NCBI RefSeq assembly: GCF_013112485.1
Contig: NZ_JABFHG010000009.1
Span: 124,001-188,000, forward strand
DNA: 64,000 nt
DNA from: Roseicella sp. DB1501
GTDB taxonomy: Bacteria; Pseudomonadota; Alphaproteobacteria; Acetobacterales; Acetobacteraceae
Reading direction: 5' to 3'
Shown one piece after another: positions 1 through 9,494 of this stretch; position 1 is the first letter of the stretch, and each line of letters starts with the position of its first letter. The position numbers and the translations under genes are program-made. The notes under the pieces were generated by a model. The model made no database searches. It had not been told where the DNA came from and worked only from the letters and a program-made list of their open reading frames with translations.

Positions 1-1446
1 CTCGCCCTGCTCGCGCATCCGACCGATCCCTACGCCTCGCTGCTGGTGGTCGGCGGCCGCACCGCCGCCGAGGCCGCCGTGGCCGCCACCGCGCTTGCCG
101 CCGGCCGCACCGTGCTCTCGGGCGAGGTGGCATCGGTGCAGGCGCCCGAGCTCGCGCCGCGCCGCCCCTATGACGCGCCGCGCTGGCTCCGCACCGATGG
201 CCCGGTACGCCTCGGTGATCTCGTCGATCCCTCCGAGCTGCAGGGCTTCGGCTACACGCCGGGCACGATCTCGGTGCCCTTCCGCACTGCGCCGGATCTC
301 TACACCTGGCGCAACCGGCCGCTGCAGGTCGAGATCCATTACCGGACCCCGCCCGGCCCGGTTCTTGACACCTCCGTCTCGCGGCTCGATGTCTCGGTGA
401 ACGACGCCTATCTGCAGAGCTTCCCGCTGCAGGGGGCCGAGCCCCCCTGGCCCTGGTCCTGGCTCGCCGCGCAGATCGGCCGGCCGGAGCGGCGGACGGG
501 CTCGGTCGGCGTGCCGCCCTGGATGGTCTTCGGCCAGAACGAGCTGCAGCTCCGCTTCGACATGAAGCCGCTCGCGCGCGGCGACTGCGCCGCGGTGCCC
601 GGCGATATCCGGACGTCGATCGACCCGGACAGCACCATCGACCTGTCCTCCGCCTATCGCTTCGCGGCGCTGCCCAACCTCGCCGCCTTCGCCGGCGCCG
701 GCTTCCCCTACACGACCATGGCCGATCTCTCGGGCACGGCGGCGGTGCTGCCGGAGCGGCCGGATGCGCGCGAGTTCTCGGCCTTCCTCGGCCTGGTCGG
801 CCGGATGGCGGCCATGGTGGGCCATCCCGCCACGGGCCTGAAGGTGGTGCGGCCGCAGGAGCTGCCGCAGGTCGCGGGGCTCGATCTCATCGTGGTCGGG
901 GCGCTTGACCGGCAGCCGGCGCTCGCCAGCCTTCTGCGCGACGGCCCGGTGCGGATCGAGGACCGGCGCCTGGCCATCCTGCCGCCGGGCCGCCTCGACG
1001 ATCTCCGCAGCCGGCTCCTCGGCGGCGGCGGGCGGCGCGACGCGGCGGAGCGCGCATCGGCGCAGCTTCGCGCCGGCGGCGAGGGCATGGGCGCGCTGAT
1101 CGGCTTCGAATCGCCGCTCGCCGCCGGCCGTTCGGTCGTCGTTCTCACCGGCGCCTCACCGGCCGGCGTCGCGGCGATGGCCGAGGCGATGCGCGACCCG
1201 GCGCGGCTGCCGAAGGTGCAGGGCGGCCTTACCCTGCTGCGCGACGGCCGGCTGGAGGGCTATGCCATCGGCCGCACCTATACGATCGGCTCGCTGCCCT
1301 TCTGGCTCTGGCCGCAATACCTGCTCGGCGACAGCCCGGTCGGGCTGTTGGCGCTGCTCGCCCTCGCGCCCCTGCTGATCGGCGCGCCGGCCTACTGGGC
1401 GCTGCGACGCCGCGCGGCGCGCCGCCTGCGGGAGCGCACGGCATGA
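1..1446 (+). CDS. bcsB: Cellulose synthase regulatory subunit BcsB (5' end outside window)
   Basis: Partial gene: the frame is open from base 1, so the 5' end lies upstream; 481 C-terminal residues are visible. BcsB is the periplasmic, membrane-anchored partner of the cellulose synthase BcsA and guides the nascent glucan through the periplasm. Seen: a mixed alpha/beta region with the family-like stretch FGQNELQLRFDM (about residues 178-189 of the visible part) and a single C-terminal membrane helix (LLALLALAPLLIGAPAYWAL) followed by an Arg-rich cytoplasmic tail, the usual BcsB anchor. Its stop overlaps the bcsC start (ATGA), so the two are translationally coupled. bcsA would be expected just upstream, outside the window. 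Confidence 0.9.
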   Translation, partial: LALLAHPTDPYASLLVVGGRTAAEAAVAATALAAGRTVLSGEVASVQAPELAPRRPYDAPRWLRTDGPVRLGDLVDPSELQGFGYTPGTISVPFRTAPDLYTWRNRPLQVEIHYRTPPGPVLDTSVSRLDVSVNDAYLQSFPLQGAEPPWPWSWLAAQIGRPERRTGSVGVPPWMVFGQNELQLRFDMKPLARGDCAAVPGDIRTSIDPDSTIDLSSAYRFAALPNLAAFAGAGFPYTTMADLSGTAAVLPERPDAREFSAFLGLVGRMAAMVGHPATGLKVVRPQELPQVAGLDLIVVGALDRQPALASLLRDGPVRIEDRRLAILPPGRLDDLRSRLLGGGGRRDAAERASAQLRAGGEGMGALIGFESPLAAGRSVVVLTGASPAGVAAMAEAMRDPARLPKVQGGLTLLRDGRLEGYAIGRTYTIGSLPFWLWPQYLLGDSPVGLLALLALAPLLIGAPAYWALRRRAARRLRERTA

Positions 1447-4400
1447 CCCGGCGCACCCATCTCCTGGCCGGCGCCGCGCTCTCCGCGGCTCTGGCGGCGC
1501 TGCCGGCGGCGGCCCAGACCGTCGCCATGGCGAGCGTGCCGGCCGGCGCCGAGCGCGCCATCGCGTTGCTGCTCGAGCAGGCGCGCTTCTGGCAGCAGCA
1601 GAGCCGCCCGGATCAGGCCGTGCGGGTGTTCGAGCGCGTGCTCGCGGTCGATCCGCGCAATGCCGAGGCGCTGGCCGGTGCGGCCCAGGCCCAGGCGCTG
1701 CTCGGTCGCGGCGCGGCCGCGGACCTGCTGACGGCGCGGCTGAAGGCCACGGCCCCGGCGGGCGACGAGCGGGTGCAGCAGACCGATGTCACGGTCCGCG
1801 CCATGACGCAGGATCGCGGCACGCTGCAGGAGGCCCGGCGCCTGGCCCGGACCGGCCGCGCGGCGGAGGCGGTGGCGCAGTATCGCGCGCTGTTTCGCGG
1901 CGCCTCGCCGCCCGACGCCTATGCCGAGGAGTTCTACACCACCCTCGCCGGCACCGAGGGCGGCTATGACGAGGCGCGCGCCGGGCTCGCCCGGCTCGCC
2001 GGGCATGCCGCCGGCGATGCGCGGCTGCAGCGCGTCTATGCCCAGGTCCTGACCTATCGCGATGCCGGCCGCGCCGAGGGCATCGCCCGGCTGCGTCAGC
2101 TTGCCAGCGGGCCAACGGGCGGGCCAACGGGTGGGCCGGAGGCTGAGGCGGCGGCGGCCGCCTGGCGGCAGGCGCTGCTCTGGGCCGGCCCGAGCCCGGC
2201 GATGATCCCGGAGCTCGAAGCCTATCTCGCCCGCCATCCGGAGGATGCGGCGCTCGCCGAGCGGCTGCAGGCGGCGCGTGCGCCGCAGGCGGGCGGCGCG
2301 CCGGACCCGGCCTCGGCCGCCCGGATGCGTGGCTTCGAGCGGCTGAACGGCAACCGCGCCCGCGAGGCCGGGCGCGACTTCGAGGCGGCCCTCGCCGCCG
2401 ATCCGAACGATGCGGCGGCGACCGGCGGGCTCGGCATCGTGCGGCTGCGCGAGGGGCGCTATGGCGAGGCGCGCAGCCTGCTCGAACGCGCCATCCGCCT
2501 CGATCCCGCCGGCCGTGGGCAGTGGCAGAAGGCGCTCGACGGCGCCGCCTATGCCGCCGAGCTCGCCGCGGCGCGCACGGCGCTGCGGGCCGGCGATCTC
2601 GACATGGCCGAGCAGGCGCTGCGGCGCGCCCTGGCGCGCGGCGCGCCCGACCAGGCCGATGCCGAGGCGCTGCTGGGCGATCTCGCGCTCCGTCGCGGCG
2701 ATGCCGCCGGGGCCGAGCGACGCTACCGCGCGGCGCTGGCGCGGCGACCCAATCTCGGCGCCGCGCGCAGCGGCCTCGCCGAGGCGTTGCAGCAGCAGGG
2801 CCGCTTCGCCGAGGCGGAAACGCTGCAACGCACGCTCTCCGGCGAGGGCGCCAATGCCGGCCGTGCCGCCCGGCTGCGCGCCGAGGCGCAGCGGGCGAGC
2901 GACCCCGAGGACCAGCTTGTCCGCCTGCGCGAGGCGCTCGCCCTCGACCCCGGCAGCCCCTGGATCCGCCTCGACCTGGCGCGGCTGCTGCTGCGGCAGG
3001 GCCAACGGGGCGAGGCGCGGGCGCTGATGGATCCGCTCGCCGCCGGCAACGGCGCCGAGGGGCTGCACGCCGCCGCCCTCTTCGCCGAGGAGGACGGCCG
3101 GGCAGGGGATGCCGCCGCGATGCTGGATCACATCCCGCCGCGGCTGCGCAACGCCGACATGGCCCGGCTTCTCGCCCGCAGCCGGGTGACGGCCGAGGTC
3201 GAGCAGGCCGCCGCCCTGTGGCGGCAGGGCCGGCAGCCGGAGGCGCGGGCGGCGCTGCTCGCCATCGCCATGCGGCCCGATCCGAGCGGCGCCAACGCCG
3301 CGCTGGCGCTGCGCAGCCTCGGCATGCTCGGCGATGCCGCCGGCGCGGCGGAGGCCGGCCGCGTCGCGCTCGCCGCCAATCCCGCCGCATCGGCCGCGAC
3401 GCGGCTCACCGTCGCCTCCGCCCTGCTGGCGGCGGGGGCGGAACGGGAGGCGATGGCGCTCGCCCGCTCGGTGGAGGGCCGGCCCGGCCTCAGCGCCGAG
3501 GACCAGCGGCAGGCGGCGGCGCTGCAGGTGGGCTTCGCCATCCGCACCGCCGACCGGCTGAACGAGCAGGGCGACCAGGCCGCGGCCTATGAGGCCCTGG
3601 CGCCGGTGCTCGGGCGCAACCCCGCCGACCCGGCCGCCAACCTGGCCTTGGCGCGGCTCTACCAGGGGGCGCGGCAGCCGGAGCAGGCGGCGCAGGTGGT
3701 CGAGGCGGTGCTGCGCAGCGACCCGCGCAGCCTCGAGGCGCGGCTGGCGGCGGTCGATGCCGCCATCGCCCGGCGCGACTGGCGCCGCGCCGAGTCCATG
3801 CTGGTCGAGACCCGCGCCATGGCGCCCGGCGATGCGCGGGTGGCGCTGATGGAGGCCCGCATCGCCCGCGCCACTGGCGATGGCGGCCGGGCGCTGCGGG
3901 CGCTGGAACGGGCGCAGCAACTGGCGGCCCGCGGCGGCGCGATGCCGGTCGCGGCCGGCATCGCACCGGGCAACCCGTTCCGCACGCCCTCGCCGGGCCA
4001 GGCGGCCACCCTCCCGGCCGGCCTGAATCCGGTGGCCGACGAGGTGGCGCGGGAGCTCGCGGCGGTGCGGGAGGAGACGGCGGGCCGGTTGCAGGTCGCG
4101 CCCGGCATGCGCTTCCGCTCCGGCACGGCGGGCCTCGACCGGCTCAGCGAGGTCTCGGTGGCGAACAGCGTGACCTTGCCGGGACGCGTGCTCGGCGGCC
4201 GGGTCAGCGCCTCGGTGACGCCGGTGGCGATCACCTCGGGCCAGCTCGACAGTGGCAACCTCGCCGGCTTGCAGAGCGTCGGCACCAACATTCTCTCGCC
4301 CGCGCTGCGCCAGCCGCCGGGCCAGGTGGCGGGGCCGAGCCAGGCGGCGCGGGACCGCGCGGTGCCGCGCGACGACACGGCGGCGGGCGTCGCGCTCGGC

Positions 4401-5219
4401 CTCGCCTATACCCGCAACGCCTTCGCAGCCGATATCGGCACCACGCCGCTCGGCTTCCTGCAGCAGAACATCCTCGGCGGCGTCGAGGTGGCGCCGGCGC
4501 TGAACGACACGCTGCGGCTGCGGGTGACGGCGGAGCGACGGGCGGTGACGGACAGCCTGCTCGCCTGGTCCGGGATGCGCGACCCGCGCAGCGGCCAGTC
4601 CTGGGGTGGCGTCGTCCGCAATGGCGGGCGGGTGCAGCTCGAGATCGGCAGCAAGCCGCTCGGCTTCTATGTCGGCGGCGGCTATGCCGAGTTCCGCGGC
4701 GACCATGTGGCGAACAACAGCCGCGTGGAGGCCGGGGCCGGCGCCTCCTGGAGCATCCTCGACCGGCCGGAGGAGGAGCTGAAGGCGGGGCTCGACCTCG
4801 TCTATTTCGGCTACGACAATAACCAGCGCCTCTTCACCTATGGCAATGGCGGCTATTTCAGCCCGCAGAGCTATGTCGCGGCGAATATGCCGATCGACTG
4901 GCGGCGGCGCAGCGGCGACCTCGCCTGGCGGGTGGGCGGCACCATCGGCTACCAGGCCTACAAGGAGGATGCGGCGAAATACTTCCCGCTCGATCCCGGG
5001 CTGCAGGCCCAGGCCGAGATCGCCGCGGCCGCCGACCCGACGCTGCGGTCGGCGCAGCCTTCCGCCATCAGGACGGGCCTCACCGGCGGCGTGCGCGGCG
5101 ATGTCGAATACGCGGTCACCCCACGCTTCCGGCTCGGCGGCCTGTTCCGCTACGACCGGACGGGTGACTGGAACGAGGCGCGCGGCATGCTCTTCGCGCG
5201 CTATCGCTTCGGGGAGTGA
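1443..5219 (+). CDS. bcsC: Cellulose synthase outer-membrane export subunit BcsC (TPR + beta-barrel)
   Basis: 1258 residues, normal for BcsC. An N-terminal signal peptide (about 1-25, ending AAAQ) is followed by a long array of TPR helices (about 30-840; many A-L-x-x-G-x-x-x-A-A motifs). The C-terminal region (about 900-1258) is rich in alternating beta segments and matches the BcsC C-terminal barrel (GGGYAEFRGDHV, GYDNNQRLFTYGNGGYFSPQ). It forms the outer-membrane channel for cellulose, with the TPR arm spanning the periplasm. The start codon overlaps the bcsB stop. Residues about 220-230 contain a short tandem Gly/Pro/Thr repeat caused by a duplicated 12-base unit. The end of the protein is RYRFGE rather than a terminal aromatic residue. 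Confidence 0.92.
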   Translation: MTRRTHLLAGAALSAALAALPAAAQTVAMASVPAGAERAIALLLEQARFWQQQSRPDQAVRVFERVLAVDPRNAEALAGAAQAQALLGRGAAADLLTARLKATAPAGDERVQQTDVTVRAMTQDRGTLQEARRLARTGRAAEAVAQYRALFRGASPPDAYAEEFYTTLAGTEGGYDEARAGLARLAGHAAGDARLQRVYAQVLTYRDAGRAEGIARLRQLASGPTGGPTGGPEAEAAAAAWRQALLWAGPSPAMIPELEAYLARHPEDAALAERLQAARAPQAGGAPDPASAARMRGFERLNGNRAREAGRDFEAALAADPNDAAATGGLGIVRLREGRYGEARSLLERAIRLDPAGRGQWQKALDGAAYAAELAAARTALRAGDLDMAEQALRRALARGAPDQADAEALLGDLALRRGDAAGAERRYRAALARRPNLGAARSGLAEALQQQGRFAEAETLQRTLSGEGANAGRAARLRAEAQRASDPEDQLVRLREALALDPGSPWIRLDLARLLLRQGQRGEARALMDPLAAGNGAEGLHAAALFAEEDGRAGDAAAMLDHIPPRLRNADMARLLARSRVTAEVEQAAALWRQGRQPEARAALLAIAMRPDPSGANAALALRSLGMLGDAAGAAEAGRVALAANPAASAATRLTVASALLAAGAEREAMALARSVEGRPGLSAEDQRQAAALQVGFAIRTADRLNEQGDQAAAYEALAPVLGRNPADPAANLALARLYQGARQPEQAAQVVEAVLRSDPRSLEARLAAVDAAIARRDWRRAESMLVETRAMAPGDARVALMEARIARATGDGGRALRALERAQQLAARGGAMPVAAGIAPGNPFRTPSPGQAATLPAGLNPVADEVARELAAVREETAGRLQVAPGMRFRSGTAGLDRLSEVSVANSVTLPGRVLGGRVSASVTPVAITSGQLDSGNLAGLQSVGTNILSPALRQPPGQVAGPSQAARDRAVPRDDTAAGVALGLAYTRNAFAADIGTTPLGFLQQNILGGVEVAPALNDTLRLRVTAERRAVTDSLLAWSGMRDPRSGQSWGGVVRNGGRVQLEIGSKPLGFYVGGGYAEFRGDHVANNSRVEAGAGASWSILDRPEEELKAGLDLVYFGYDNNQRLFTYGNGGYFSPQSYVAANMPIDWRRRSGDLAWRVGGTIGYQAYKEDAAKYFPLDPGLQAQAEIAAAADPTLRSAQPSAIRTGLTGGVRGDVEYAVTPRFRLGGLFRYDRTGDWNEARGMLFARYRFGE

Positions 5220-5224
5220 GAGCG

Positions 5225-5335
5225 CCCCACAAAACCGCTTCGCGGCTTTGCGGGAGCCCCATGGAGTCCCCTCCTGCCGAGGGGACGTCACAGCCTAGCG
5301 CGGCCAAGCCGCGGCAGGGCAACGGGCAGCGACGG
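5225..5335 (+). repeat. Interspersed intergenic repeat, copy A
   Basis: About 110 bp directly behind bcsC. Bases 5225-5254 are identical to the reverse complement of 59769-59798. The shared core continues through GTCACAGCCT (from 5288) and a short dyad CGCGGC-caa-GCCGCG. Related copies lie at 16497-16610, 43796-43895 and 59701-59798 (inverted). No coding potential. Confidence 0.75.
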
Positions 5336-5338
5336 TTT

Positions 5339-5518
5339 TGATACCAAGCGCACGAGGTTCCGCCCTGCGGCCCGCAGCGCCGAGCGTCCGAACGGGCGCC
5401 GCCGGTCGCGCCCTTTGGCGCGCCTGTCGACGCGACGCGGCGAAGGCCCAGGCAAACCGGAAATTTTCGCCCGGCGATTAAGGCGCAGGAAGGTGGAACC
5501 TTCCTGCGCCTGGTATCA
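5339..5518. repeat. Intergenic element with imperfect terminal inverted repeats
   Basis: The ends 5339-5361 (begins TGATACCAAGCGCA) and 5495-5518 (ends TGCGCCTGGTATCA) are imperfect inverted copies of each other. The right end runs into the hyuA stop codon. Bases 5451-5483 resemble 33138-33170 behind ilvC (shared GCAAACCGGA and GCCCGGCG). It could be a MITE-like or palindromic repeat remnant; no transposase is visible. Confidence 0.4.
5481..5511. terminator. Strong hairpin between convergent bcsC and hyuA
   Basis: Perfect 14-bp stem AGGCGCAGGAAGGT (5481-5494), loop GGA, complementary arm 5498-5511. It lies between the ends of two convergent genes and could stop transcription from either side. 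There is no T-run, so factor-independent termination is uncertain. Confidence 0.55.
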
Positions 5519-7657
5519 CGCGCCGGCCCCGTCCGCCGGCACCGCGATCTCCAGCCAGCCGCGCGCATCCATCCGGGCGGCATCGCCCGGGCGGAGCAGC
5601 ACGGTGGTGGTGTCGCTCTCGACGATCGCCGGCCCGGCGACGGCCTGGCCGGGGGCGAGCGTCTCGAAGCGATGCACGGGCGCCGTCACCGCCCCCTTGG
5701 CCAGGCGGATGCGCCGCGTCGCGGCCGGCGCGGCTTCCGACCCGCCCTCGCGCCCGGCCACGGCCTGGCGCGGCAGCACCCCGGTCGCGGCGAGGCGGGC
5801 ATTCACCAGCACCACCTCCTCCTCGGGCAGATCGTAGGTGAAGAGGGCGCGGTGCCGGGCATGGAAGGCGGCACGGATCTGCCCGGCGAGGTCGGCGCCC
5901 TGCCAGTCGATCTCGTCGAGCGGCACGGCGATCTCGAAGACCTGCTCGCCATAGCGCATGTCGGCGGCGCGGCGGGCCGCGACCTCGCCGCCATGCCAGC
6001 CGGCCATGCGGGCGCGGCCCTCCGCCTCCAGCCCGTCGAAGAGCGCCCGCAGCTCGGCATCCGGCGGCAGGCCGCCCGGCGTCACCACGCTGCGGGAGAG
6101 CTCGTAGCGCAGGTCGGTGTGCAGCATCCCCCAGGCCGAGAGCCCGGCGGCGAAGAGCGGCACGGCGGCGCGGCGCAGCCCGAGCTCGCGCGCAACGGCC
6201 GTCGCATGCAGCCCGGCGGCGCCGCCGAAGGCGAGCAGGGCGAAGTCGCGCGGATCGACGCCGCGGCGCACCGTCGCCAGCCGCACGCCATCCGCCATGC
6301 GGGCATTGACCAGGTCGTGGATGCCGCTCGCGCAGGCCTCGGGCGTGATGCCGAGCCGCCCGGCGAGGCCGGCGACCGCGCGCTCGGCCGCGGCGCGGTC
6401 GAGCCGCCGCGCGCCGCCCAGGAAATTGCCGGCATCGAGATAGCCGAGGACGAGGTTGGCGTCGGTGACGGTCGGCTCGGTGCCGCCCTGGCCGTAGCAG
6501 GCCGGGCCGGGCACCGCGCCGGCCGAGCGTGGCCCGACCTGCAGCGTCCCGCCCGGGCCGAGATGCGCGATGGAGCCGCCGCCGGCGCCGAGCGTCACGA
6601 TGTCGAGGCTCTCGAGGGCGATGCGCTCGCCGCCGACGCTGCGGCCGCGGCCGAGCGTCGCCTCGCCGCCGGCGACGAGGGCGATGTCGGTCGAGGTGCC
6701 GCCCATGTCGAAGGTGACGAGGTCCTGGCCGAGCCCCTGCTCGGCCAGCGCCACCGCCGCGGCGACGCCACCGGCCGGGCCGGAGAGGGCGGTGCCGACC
6801 GCGAGCCGCGCCGCCTCGGCCACCGGCGCGACGCCGCCATGCGAGAGGATGACGAAGAGCGGGCCGCGATAGCCCGCCTCCTCCAGCCGCCCGGCCAGCC
6901 GGCCGAGATAGCGGGAGACCACCGGGCCGACATAGGCGTTCACCGCGGCGGTCGAGAAGCGCTCGAACTCCTTGATCTGCGGCAGCACATCGGCCGAGCA
7001 GGTGACGAAGGCGTCGGGCAGGGCGGCGGCGACCGCCGCGGCCGCGGCATGCTCGTGCTCCGGCGCCGCCCAGCTATGCAGGAAGCCGATCGCCACCCCC
7101 TCCACCCCCTCGGCCCGCAGCCGGGCGATCGCCGCGTCGAGGGAGACGGGGTCGAGCGGCAGCTCCTCCCGCCCATCCGGCCGCAGCCGCTCCCGCACGC
7201 CGAGCCGCAGCCGGCGCGGCACCAGCGGCTCGGGGGCGGGCAGGCGTAGGTCGTAGCGCTCCGGCTTCAGCCCCTCGCGCATCTCGATGACGTCGCGATG
7301 CCCCTCGGTGGTCAGCAACCCGATGCGGGCGCCCTTGCGCTCGAGCAGGGCGTTGGTCGCCACCGTGGTGCCATGGACGATGCGCAGCGTCTGCTGCAGC
7401 AGCTCGCCCAGGGTGAGCTGCAGCGCGGCGGCAAGGTTGCGCAGCCCCTGGATCACCCCTTCGGACTGGTCGCCCGGCGTGCTGGCGGCCTTGGCCAGGG
7501 TCTGGCTGCCATCCGCGGCGATGCCGACCACATCGGTGAAGGTGCCGCCGACATCAATGCCGATCCGATAGGCGCAGCCGGCCGGGCGGCCTCGACCAGG
7601 TATGCGTTCGGGCATGTGGTCGGGCCCGCCGGCGGCGAGGCAATCCGGCGGCGTCAT
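5516..7657 (-). CDS. Hydantoinase/oxoprolinase family protein, subunit A (HyuA-like)
   Basis: 713 residues. The N-terminal ATPase signature YRIGIDVGGTFTDVV sits near residue 30, followed by HGTTVATNALLER (about 95) and the central FDMGGTSTDIALV, GAGGGSIA and DANLVLGYL motifs typical of the hydantoinase A/oxoprolinase superfamily (acetone carboxylase, 5-oxoprolinase and N-methylhydantoinase subunits). The family uses ATP to open or activate cyclic amides or small carbonyl compounds together with the B subunit encoded just upstream. The start ATG overlaps the hyuB stop. A second ATG 14 codons in (MPERIPG) is an alternative start. The substrate cannot be read from the sequence. Confidence 0.88.
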   Translation of the reverse strand: MTPPDCLAAGGPDHMPERIPGRGRPAGCAYRIGIDVGGTFTDVVGIAADGSQTLAKAASTPGDQSEGVIQGLRNLAAALQLTLGELLQQTLRIVHGTTVATNALLERKGARIGLLTTEGHRDVIEMREGLKPERYDLRLPAPEPLVPRRLRLGVRERLRPDGREELPLDPVSLDAAIARLRAEGVEGVAIGFLHSWAAPEHEHAAAAAVAAALPDAFVTCSADVLPQIKEFERFSTAAVNAYVGPVVSRYLGRLAGRLEEAGYRGPLFVILSHGGVAPVAEAARLAVGTALSGPAGGVAAAVALAEQGLGQDLVTFDMGGTSTDIALVAGGEATLGRGRSVGGERIALESLDIVTLGAGGGSIAHLGPGGTLQVGPRSAGAVPGPACYGQGGTEPTVTDANLVLGYLDAGNFLGGARRLDRAAAERAVAGLAGRLGITPEACASGIHDLVNARMADGVRLATVRRGVDPRDFALLAFGGAAGLHATAVARELGLRRAAVPLFAAGLSAWGMLHTDLRYELSRSVVTPGGLPPDAELRALFDGLEAEGRARMAGWHGGEVAARRAADMRYGEQVFEIAVPLDEIDWQGADLAGQIRAAFHARHRALFTYDLPEEEVVLVNARLAATGVLPRQAVAGREGGSEAAPAATRRIRLAKGAVTAPVHRFETLAPGQAVAGPAIVESDTTTVLLRPGDAARMDARGWLEIAVPADGAGA

Positions 7658-9330
7658 GGCGTGTATCCCTCTGCCGCGTCGCGGGCCCGGGCCGCCGGGT
7701 CGCGCCGCCCGGGCGGCCCCCAGCCGCCGCCGCCGCCGGCCTCGACGAGGAGGCGGTCGCCCGGGGCGACGGGGATGCCGACCTCCTTGGTCCGGAGCGC
7801 GCGCTCGGTGCCATCGGCGCGCCGCAGGCGGTAGAGATGCGGCCGGCCGTCCTCGCCGCCCAGCATGCCGGCGGCGCCGTGCCGCACCCCGTCGCCGGCA
7901 GTGTTGGCGCGGCAGGGGCCGTCGCTCTCCACCCGGAGGGTGAGCTGGCCGCCCAGTCCGCCGCGGTGCTGGCCATCCCCGGCCGAGCCGGGCAGCAGCT
8001 CATGCGCCTCGAAGAGCAGGGGAAAGCGCGCCTCGGCCATTTCGACGCTGCCGAATTTCAGCCCGCCGGCGGAATGCCACTCCCCGGCGCTCGACCAGCC
8101 ATCGCCGCGGGCCGAGCCGCCGCCGCCCGGCCGGGCATGGAAAAGGTGCCAGACGAAGCGCCGCCCCGGCCGGCGGGCATCCTGGCCGGTGATCGCCACC
8201 CGGAAGCGCCGCCCCCAGCCGCCCATGGCGCGCTCCGGGCAGCAATGCTGCAGGGCGCGGATGATGGCCTCGACGATCTCGTTCGAGCAGTGGGAGGTGC
8301 ACATGGTCACCGGCGCGCCCTCCCGCGCCCAGACCACCGTGCCTTCGCGGGCGATGACCTCGAGCGGGCGGAAGGCGCCGTCGTTCTTCGCCACTTCCGG
8401 GTCCAGCAGGAAGGCGAAGGCCATCGCGACGGCGCTCCGCATGTTGGGGTAGCTGGAATTGACGAAGCCGGTGGTCTGCTCGTCGCTCTCGGAAAGGTCG
8501 ACGGTCAGCGTCTCGCCCCGCTTCGTCACCCGGGCGCGGATCGCCACCTCCTGCCGGTCGAAGCCGTCATCGTCGAGGAAGGCCTCGCCCAGCCAGCTCC
8601 CATCCGGCCAGGTGGCGAGGATGCGCCGCGCATGCGCCTCCGAGAGGTCGAGGATGGCCGAGACGGCGGCGTCCATGGCCCCGGCGCCGTAGCGCGCGAG
8701 CAGGGGGTGCAGCCGCATCTCGCCGAGCCGGGCGGCCCCGATCATCGCCATCAGGTCGCCACGGAAGTCGCGTGGGATGCGGGTGTTGGTGGCGAGCATG
8801 CGGAGCAGGTCCTCCCGCAGCCCGCCGCCTTCGCCGAGCCGGATCGGCGGGATGCGCAATCCCTCCTGCCAGATCTCGCTCGCGCCAGGGTTGTAGCCGC
8901 CATGGGTGGCGCCGCCGATATCGGATTGATGCGCCCGGACCACCGACCAGAAGCGCAGCGCCGCTTCCGCGAAGACGGGGATGACGATGGTGAGGTCGGG
9001 CAGATGGCTGCCGCCGTGATAGGGGTCGTTCAGCAGGAAGGTGTCGCCCTCCCGGATGTCGCCGGCGAAGGCCTCGGCCACCGCCCGCGCCGCCCAGGGC
9101 ATGGCGCCGACATGCACCGGGATATGGTCCGCCTGCGCCACCAGCCTCCCCTGCGCGCCGCAAAGCGCGATGGAGAAATCGCGCGAGGAGTTCAGGATCT
9201 GGCTGTAGGAGGTCCGGAGCATCGCCTCGCCCATCTCCTCCACGATGGCGCGGAGGCGGTTGTCGAGGACGGCGAGGGTGACCGGGTCGGGCGCGGGGCG
9301 CCCGCCGGAAGCGTCAGCGGGGAGGGCCAT
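7654..9330 (-). CDS. Hydantoinase/oxoprolinase family protein, subunit B (HyuB-like)
   Basis: 558 residues from the ATG at 9330; an in-frame TTG at 9366 would add 12 residues that look non-conserved. Family motifs: NRLRAIVEEMGEAMLRTSYSQ, SRDFSIALC, ADHIPVHVGAMP, GDTFLLNDPYHGGSHLPDLTI and the C-terminal GDGQHRGGLGG. It pairs with HyuA as an ATP-dependent amidohydrolase/oxoprolinase-type enzyme. The B subunit is transcribed first and coupled to A by a 4-base overlap. Transcription diverges from the glycosyltransferase gene at 9495; the 164-base gap holds two tandem hairpins. Confidence 0.88.
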   Translation of the reverse strand: MALPADASGGRPAPDPVTLAVLDNRLRAIVEEMGEAMLRTSYSQILNSSRDFSIALCGAQGRLVAQADHIPVHVGAMPWAARAVAEAFAGDIREGDTFLLNDPYHGGSHLPDLTIVIPVFAEAALRFWSVVRAHQSDIGGATHGGYNPGASEIWQEGLRIPPIRLGEGGGLREDLLRMLATNTRIPRDFRGDLMAMIGAARLGEMRLHPLLARYGAGAMDAAVSAILDLSEAHARRILATWPDGSWLGEAFLDDDGFDRQEVAIRARVTKRGETLTVDLSESDEQTTGFVNSSYPNMRSAVAMAFAFLLDPEVAKNDGAFRPLEVIAREGTVVWAREGAPVTMCTSHCSNEIVEAIIRALQHCCPERAMGGWGRRFRVAITGQDARRPGRRFVWHLFHARPGGGGSARGDGWSSAGEWHSAGGLKFGSVEMAEARFPLLFEAHELLPGSAGDGQHRGGLGGQLTLRVESDGPCRANTAGDGVRHGAAGMLGGEDGRPHLYRLRRADGTERALRTKEVGIPVAPGDRLLVEAGGGGGWGPPGRRDPAARARDAAEGYTP

Positions 9331-9438
9331 GGCCGAACGCTCGGCCGGGTTCCCCGTGGCCGTCAAGCCACGCTCGCGGAATGGCGAGTCCCCGGCGCCG
9401 GCCCCCGTGATATGCAGCCCGGCTTTCGCCAGTCCCAG

Positions 9439-9493
9439 GGCGCCGGTCCTCCGGCGCGGAGAAGACAGGACGCCGGCCCGCCGGCGCGGAGAA
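9439..9493 (+). repeat. Tandem hairpin repeat upstream of the glycosyltransferase gene
   Basis: Two 25-base units with a period of 30 (9439-9463 and 9469-9493) that match at 22 positions. Each forms a small hairpin (GCGCCGG-tcct-CCGGCGC at 9440-9457; CGCCGG-cccg-CCGGCG at 9471-9486) followed by GCGGAGAA. The second copy supplies the ribosome binding site of the gene starting at 9495. Confidence 0.6.
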
Positions 9494-9494
9494 T

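Noticed and set aside
1392-5291. A 1299-residue open frame antisense to bcsC
   Set aside because: Very high GC keeps the antisense frame free of stops; the translation is Arg/Gly/Pro-rich with no domain, while the plus strand encodes a clear BcsC.
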